64,000 nucleotides of DNA, taken from Candidatus Competibacteraceae bacterium (GTDB taxonomy: Bacteria > Pseudomonadota > Gammaproteobacteria > Competibacterales > Competibacteraceae). Numbering within the stretch: position 1 is the first letter of the stretch; each line of letters opens with the position of its first letter. Below the pieces are notes generated by a model, which did no database searches, was not told where the DNA came from, and saw only the letters and a program-made list of their open reading frames with translations. A program made the translations under genes and the position numbers. Positions 60,739 to 64,000 of this stretch are shown here, one piece after another. The stretch covers positions 1 through 64,000 of the forward strand of contig JAPUDV010000071.1 in assembly GCA_027492875.1 (NCBI GenBank). Direction: 5' to 3'.

Positions 60739-62587
60739 TGGGGTCCGGTATTATTGTGATCCCGGTACCGAAAGTTGTATCCACAGGAAGTGGGGATGCC
60801 CCGCTGTCAGCCGATCTCAGTTCCGGGATACCCTCGATCAGTGGGCTGTAGATTCCATTTCGTACCGCCGTCCAGCATTCCGGTTTCTTGGCCCATTCGG
60901 AAACCATTCGGCCATTAGCGGATTTATGCAGTATCTCGTTGACGGTTTTGGCCCATTGGCCCATCTGTTCTTCCAGCCGGGATGACACTCTCTGTTGCCA
61001 CCAGATATGATCCAGATCCAGCCGGTCGTTCAGGCGATGGCTCAACAGAGCCACCAGATAAGTCGTGACATTGGCCTGAAATGCCTTGAATGCCGGACGA
61101 ACCAGTTTCTGGGCAGCCTTGAAAATGATTGCCTTGGCGATCATCCGCTTGTAGAAGAGGACATCAGGTTGTTGTGGCCAAGGGCTGTTCTCAACATCCA
61201 GATTGTTCATGAGGGCAACAAAGTTCTTCTGTGAGCCGAGGCTGACTTGGTCGGGTTTCTGATCCCAAGCACTCAGAAACTTGGCCAAGTCGGTCTTGGT
61301 AATTTTGCGGGAAGAGGGAATCTTTTCCTTGATTTGGCGCAGTTTCGCCGGACTGGTGCCTTCGCGGGCTAGCAATGTGTTGTAGCTGCCGGCAGCTCGC
61401 TCATAGAACCACCGACTGGTGCCGTCTGGACAATAGGTGGTATTGGCAAGTTTCTCGATTTCGACATGGAAAGGCCGATTTGCCGACAAATCGGCCTGCC
61501 GGACTACATTCTGACTGTTAGCATAACGGGACACCGCCGAAATCATATTCTCCTCGGCTTCGGCATCATCAGATCGCAGAATGATGATCTTGGCAGGAAT
61601 GCGAACTCGCTTTAGATCGGTTTTCGGTTCTTTCTTCTTGGTGAAATAAACAGAAGCGGTCGTTTGCCCACCATTGACGATTTGCATTCCTCCCATCCAG
61701 AGAATACCGGGAAGTCCGCCCACAGCAGTTTCCAGCCTGATCTCATCCGCCAGAATCACAATCCCGTTGTTGTAGGCCATAAAGTGTTCGGGGTTGTTTA
61801 TCAGGGTTTCTTTTATGCCCCGGTTGACCTTTCCGGTGACGCTAAGAAACGAGCGGACGTTGGCCTCCAGCAACCGTGCGCCGTATTTTTCGTAGACAAA
61901 CCTCAAGGCTTCGCCCGGAATCACGGTCAACGCATAGTCGTAGTCAGACATTTCGCCGGGGACATAAATGCAGGGTAGTGCGCTGCCGGTAACATCCCTG
62001 AAGTTGACCATGATTTCATCGCGGGGTTTACCTTCTGCGCAGTGGCGGTACAGCCTTTCAATATCCATCACCTCCAGCTTGACGGTCTTGCCACCATTTT
62101 CCCTGAAGGCGAAGTTTTTCGACTTAGCGCATTGATCAGTCAGGACGAAGATCCGAATCTGATCCAAACTTGAGTAGCACTTTTGGATATTCACAGCCAG
62201 CGCATAGGCATCACTAGCTGGATCAATGGCAGATACCAATTTTCCCTCGGCGCATCCCTTCAGAAACTGCCAGCACTGATCTACGGCCTTCAGGGTTTCG
62301 CCGTCGCTGATCGATTTGAGTTCATCCGTTCCGGCATACAGACTGATGAACAGGTCGAGCTGGTCAGTCTCCTCTGACAAGGCATAGCCACTCAGACGAA
62401 TCACCGCGTTTCTGAGCCTGCCCGCGTGAGGACAGATCACCGGTTCAAACGTCATGCCGATTTCAGCCATATGCTGCATGACAATTTCGGTAAAAGCCTG
62501 TTCCTCATAGGGGGTTCCGCCATCCGGGCTGTTGGTGCGTTCTCTTACATCGGCCTGGGTTTGCCGGAAAAAGTCGATCAGTTCCAT
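60728..62587 (-). CDS. AIPR (abortive infection phage resistance) family protein
   Basis: The 619-residue protein has the AIPR core: FMAYNNGIVILADEI, MGGMQIVNGGQTTASVYFTK, KIIILRSDDAEAEENMISAV and SRYANSQNVVRQADLSANRP. Family members occur in phage-resistance loci and often beside restriction genes; their activity is unclear. It follows the DUF4420 gene by six bases and converges on vsr. The N-terminal region (about 1-200) varies between family members and shows no nuclease motif I can identify. Confidence 0.9.
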   Translation of the reverse strand: MELIDFFRQTQADVRERTNSPDGGTPYEEQAFTEIVMQHMAEIGMTFEPVICPHAGRLRNAVIRLSGYALSEETDQLDLFISLYAGTDELKSISDGETLKAVDQCWQFLKGCAEGKLVSAIDPASDAYALAVNIQKCYSSLDQIRIFVLTDQCAKSKNFAFRENGGKTVKLEVMDIERLYRHCAEGKPRDEIMVNFRDVTGSALPCIYVPGEMSDYDYALTVIPGEALRFVYEKYGARLLEANVRSFLSVTGKVNRGIKETLINNPEHFMAYNNGIVILADEIRLETAVGGLPGILWMGGMQIVNGGQTTASVYFTKKKEPKTDLKRVRIPAKIIILRSDDAEAEENMISAVSRYANSQNVVRQADLSANRPFHVEIEKLANTTYCPDGTSRWFYERAAGSYNTLLAREGTSPAKLRQIKEKIPSSRKITKTDLAKFLSAWDQKPDQVSLGSQKNFVALMNNLDVENSPWPQQPDVLFYKRMIAKAIIFKAAQKLVRPAFKAFQANVTTYLVALLSHRLNDRLDLDHIWWQQRVSSRLEEQMGQWAKTVNEILHKSANGRMVSEWAKKPECWTAVRNGIYSPLIEGIPELRSADSGASPLPVDTTFGTGITIIPDPISP

Positions 62588-62593
62588 GCTGTT

Positions 62594-63601
62594 TTACTCG
62601 TTGGGAAGCAGGATATCGGCCAAGGTCCGGTCTCCGCCTTCGATCCGGTCGAGATCGATTTCGTAGCGAACCGTGCTGATTTCCGATGGCACTTTGTGCC
62701 GGGTGAGGCTGGGAAAGTGATCATTTACCCGCAGCAAGCGGCTTCGGTCGTGGACAAAACACCGGGGATAGTGATCCGCCATGGCATCAGCATAGCCGGT
62801 ATGCAGCAGCAACGTGTTGAAGGTGTGCAGCACGGCTGGATCGTTCCGCAGCCGGAGCCGAACCGCCTCGACCCGTCCAGAGAGATTCAGCCCCTCCGGG
62901 TCGGCGCTCAGATGCAATCCAGCCAGATAGAGGGGTTCCGCAAGGCGTGAATCCAGTTGTTCCAGCGACAGGATCTTGACCGGAAAGCCCTGTTCGGAGG
63001 CTGTGGTCTTGACCTCAATAGCGCCAGTGGCGGTTTCAAAGTCATGCAGGCCATGTAGCGGCCCACGCCAGGCCTCGACCGCTGGCAGCGTGTCCAAGCC
63101 TGCATCCAGCAATAGCGTCAACAGGATTAGCTCGCCATGCAGACCCAGTTCGGCTTCTGCGCTCAACAGTCCATCCCGGCCCCGGCGCATGAAGTTCTGC
63201 CAAGCCCGGATCCGGTCCAGAAACAGCCGAAAGAGCACTACTTCATCCAGACTGGAAGCCGCGCCCAGCGTCGAGACCATATCAGCGGCCATCAGGGTAA
63301 ACATTTCAGGATTGCCAGCGGGCTGACGTACCAGCCCAAACCAGACTCGATCCGGATCGGTGGTTCCCAGATTGACGGTCAGAACCGCAAAACCATGCCC
63401 CAGTGGCAATTCAGTCGGGGGGATCGCCAGATGGAACCCAGCCAGCAGCGCCTCCTCATTGCCGGGAAAGCGCCGGCCCGCCAGCAGGTGACAGTGAGCA
63501 TAGGTCGCCACAGGAATACAGCGCCAGCCCAGTTCATTGGTATGGCCTGCCAACGCCCGCCAGGCCACCAGCAGCACCTCGCGTTCATTCGGCAGCGCCA
63601 T
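62594..63601 (-). CDS. PD-(D/E)xK motif protein (DUF4420)
   Basis: The 335-residue protein contains GLHGELILLTLLLDAG and HDFETATGAIEVKTTASEQG, where the ExK of a PD-(D/E)xK nuclease is visible, preceded by a possible Asp/Glu. DUF4420 proteins are predicted restriction-type nucleases. ATG 63601 is chosen; its first 17 bases overlap the end of the Z1 gene, so the two are coupled. It probably supplies the cleavage activity of the island. Confidence 0.87.
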   Translation of the reverse strand: MALPNEREVLLVAWRALAGHTNELGWRCIPVATYAHCHLLAGRRFPGNEEALLAGFHLAIPPTELPLGHGFAVLTVNLGTTDPDRVWFGLVRQPAGNPEMFTLMAADMVSTLGAASSLDEVVLFRLFLDRIRAWQNFMRRGRDGLLSAEAELGLHGELILLTLLLDAGLDTLPAVEAWRGPLHGLHDFETATGAIEVKTTASEQGFPVKILSLEQLDSRLAEPLYLAGLHLSADPEGLNLSGRVEAVRLRLRNDPAVLHTFNTLLLHTGYADAMADHYPRCFVHDRSRLLRVNDHFPSLTRHKVPSEISTVRYEIDLDRIEGGDRTLADILLPNE

Positions 63602-64000
63602 ATTCCAGCTCCCACTGTTCCCAAAGCAAATTATCGACTTTGTATTCCACTTTTCGCCCGGCATTGCTGCCGGGGAAGCTGATGCCAAACGCAATAACGG
63701 GTGGGGTATCGTCGGGTAGTTGTGCGTGTTCTGGATCAAGTGGATAAAGCAGCAACAACCCGCGTTCGGGATGCGCTGCTATACCTTCAGCCCCAAATCC
63801 CCGGATTTTACGGATGGCCGGGCCACTGGGTATTTTGGGAAGTTCCTGGTTCTCATGGAGCCGACCCGGATCCGGCTTGAAGCTGTGTTGGGTCTCCGTC
63901 AGTGCCGCCAGCCACGCAGTCTCATCGAGATCAATGGCTTCATCGCGGGGAGAAAGCAGCCGACCGATGGAGTAGCGATCCGGATGATCCCCCTTTCGGG
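63585..64000 (-). CDS. C-terminal part of a Z1-domain protein, cut by the window end
   Basis: The last 138 codons read RKGDHPDRYSIGRLLSPRDE at the window edge, then GLLLLYPLDPEHAQLPDD, PPVIAFGISFPGSNAG and RKVEYKVDNLLWEQWELEYG. This is the usual ending of Z1-domain proteins, predicted P-loop endonuclease or helicase-like subunits in restriction systems. The gene starts beyond 64000. Its stop lies 17 bases inside the DUF4420 start. Confidence 0.75.
   Translation of the reverse strand, partial: RKGDHPDRYSIGRLLSPRDEAIDLDETAWLAALTETQHSFKPDPGRLHENQELPKIPSGPAIRKIRGFGAEGIAAHPERGLLLLYPLDPEHAQLPDDTPPVIAFGISFPGSNAGRKVEYKVDNLLWEQWELEYGAAE

Noticed and set aside
1-64000. tRNA, rRNA or CRISPR array
   Set aside because: No cloverleaf-like sequence, rRNA segment or regularly spaced direct repeat set was seen; the only tandem repeat has two copies without spacers.

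Overview
The window is about 64 kb of high-GC chromosomal DNA from a gammaproteobacterium. Gene order around the ribosomal, replication and N-end-rule genes, together with a PPi-type phosphofructokinase, fumarate reductase, a [NiFe] uptake hydrogenase and ethylmalonyl-CoA pathway enzymes, suggests a metabolically versatile, facultatively anaerobic lineage of the Chromatiales/Competibacteraceae kind. That placement is inference; no rRNA or tRNA gene was seen.

Layout: (1) 1-2640 is an accessory, partly AT-rich patch: two HicB antitoxin genes, each followed by a broken hicA, an AT-rich polytopic membrane protein gene, and a hairpin-rich block ending in a terminator that looks like an IS200/IS605-type end or a structured RNA. 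(2) 2642-5542 encodes methylsuccinyl-CoA dehydrogenase and mesaconyl-CoA hydratase. (3) 5878-13290 holds an unknown cytoplasmic protein, a glycine-zipper lipoprotein, a permease, a DUF3301 protein, an ErcA-like iron alcohol dehydrogenase overlapping a PAS-GGDEF-EAL regulator, and a scar of a type I methylase gene (hsdM). (4) 13619-18366: xthA, rfbB and a PreP-like M16 peptidase. (5) 18385-23895 is a compact chaperone operon: TPR protein, J-like protein whose HPD motif reads HPP, GrpE, a short Hsp70 and a zinc-ribbon protein. (6) comB is followed by frdABCD and rquA (25100-29459), that is, a quinol-fumarate reductase beside the rhodoquinone-making enzyme. (7) 30111-43536 is a hydrogenase region: hybOABC, hybD, hypC and hupK on the minus strand behind an FNR-like box, a CRP/FNR regulator, then a cytochrome c, hupE, hypA, hypB and hypF on the plus strand. 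hypD and hypE are not in the window. (8) 44148-57785 is core genome: PPi-dependent phosphofructokinase, ftsK, a DUF482 acyltransferase-like protein, aat, bpt, radA, alr, dnaB, rplI, a DUF2232 protein, rpsR, priB and rpsF. (9) 58266-64000 is a DNA-modification/defence island: small unknown protein, Dcm-type methylase and Vsr on the plus strand; Z1 (cut by the window end), DUF4420 and AIPR on the minus strand.

Together these genes describe a cell that can oxidise H2, dispose of electrons by rhodoquinol-fumarate respiration, assimilate C2 units through ethylmalonyl-CoA intermediates and run PPi-linked glycolysis. The most notable points are the Z1/DUF4420/AIPR plus Dcm/Vsr island, the alternative Hsp70 operon with a degenerate J domain, the frd-rquA pairing, the paired hicB genes with dead toxins, and a class I cytochrome c that seems to lack its axial methionine.
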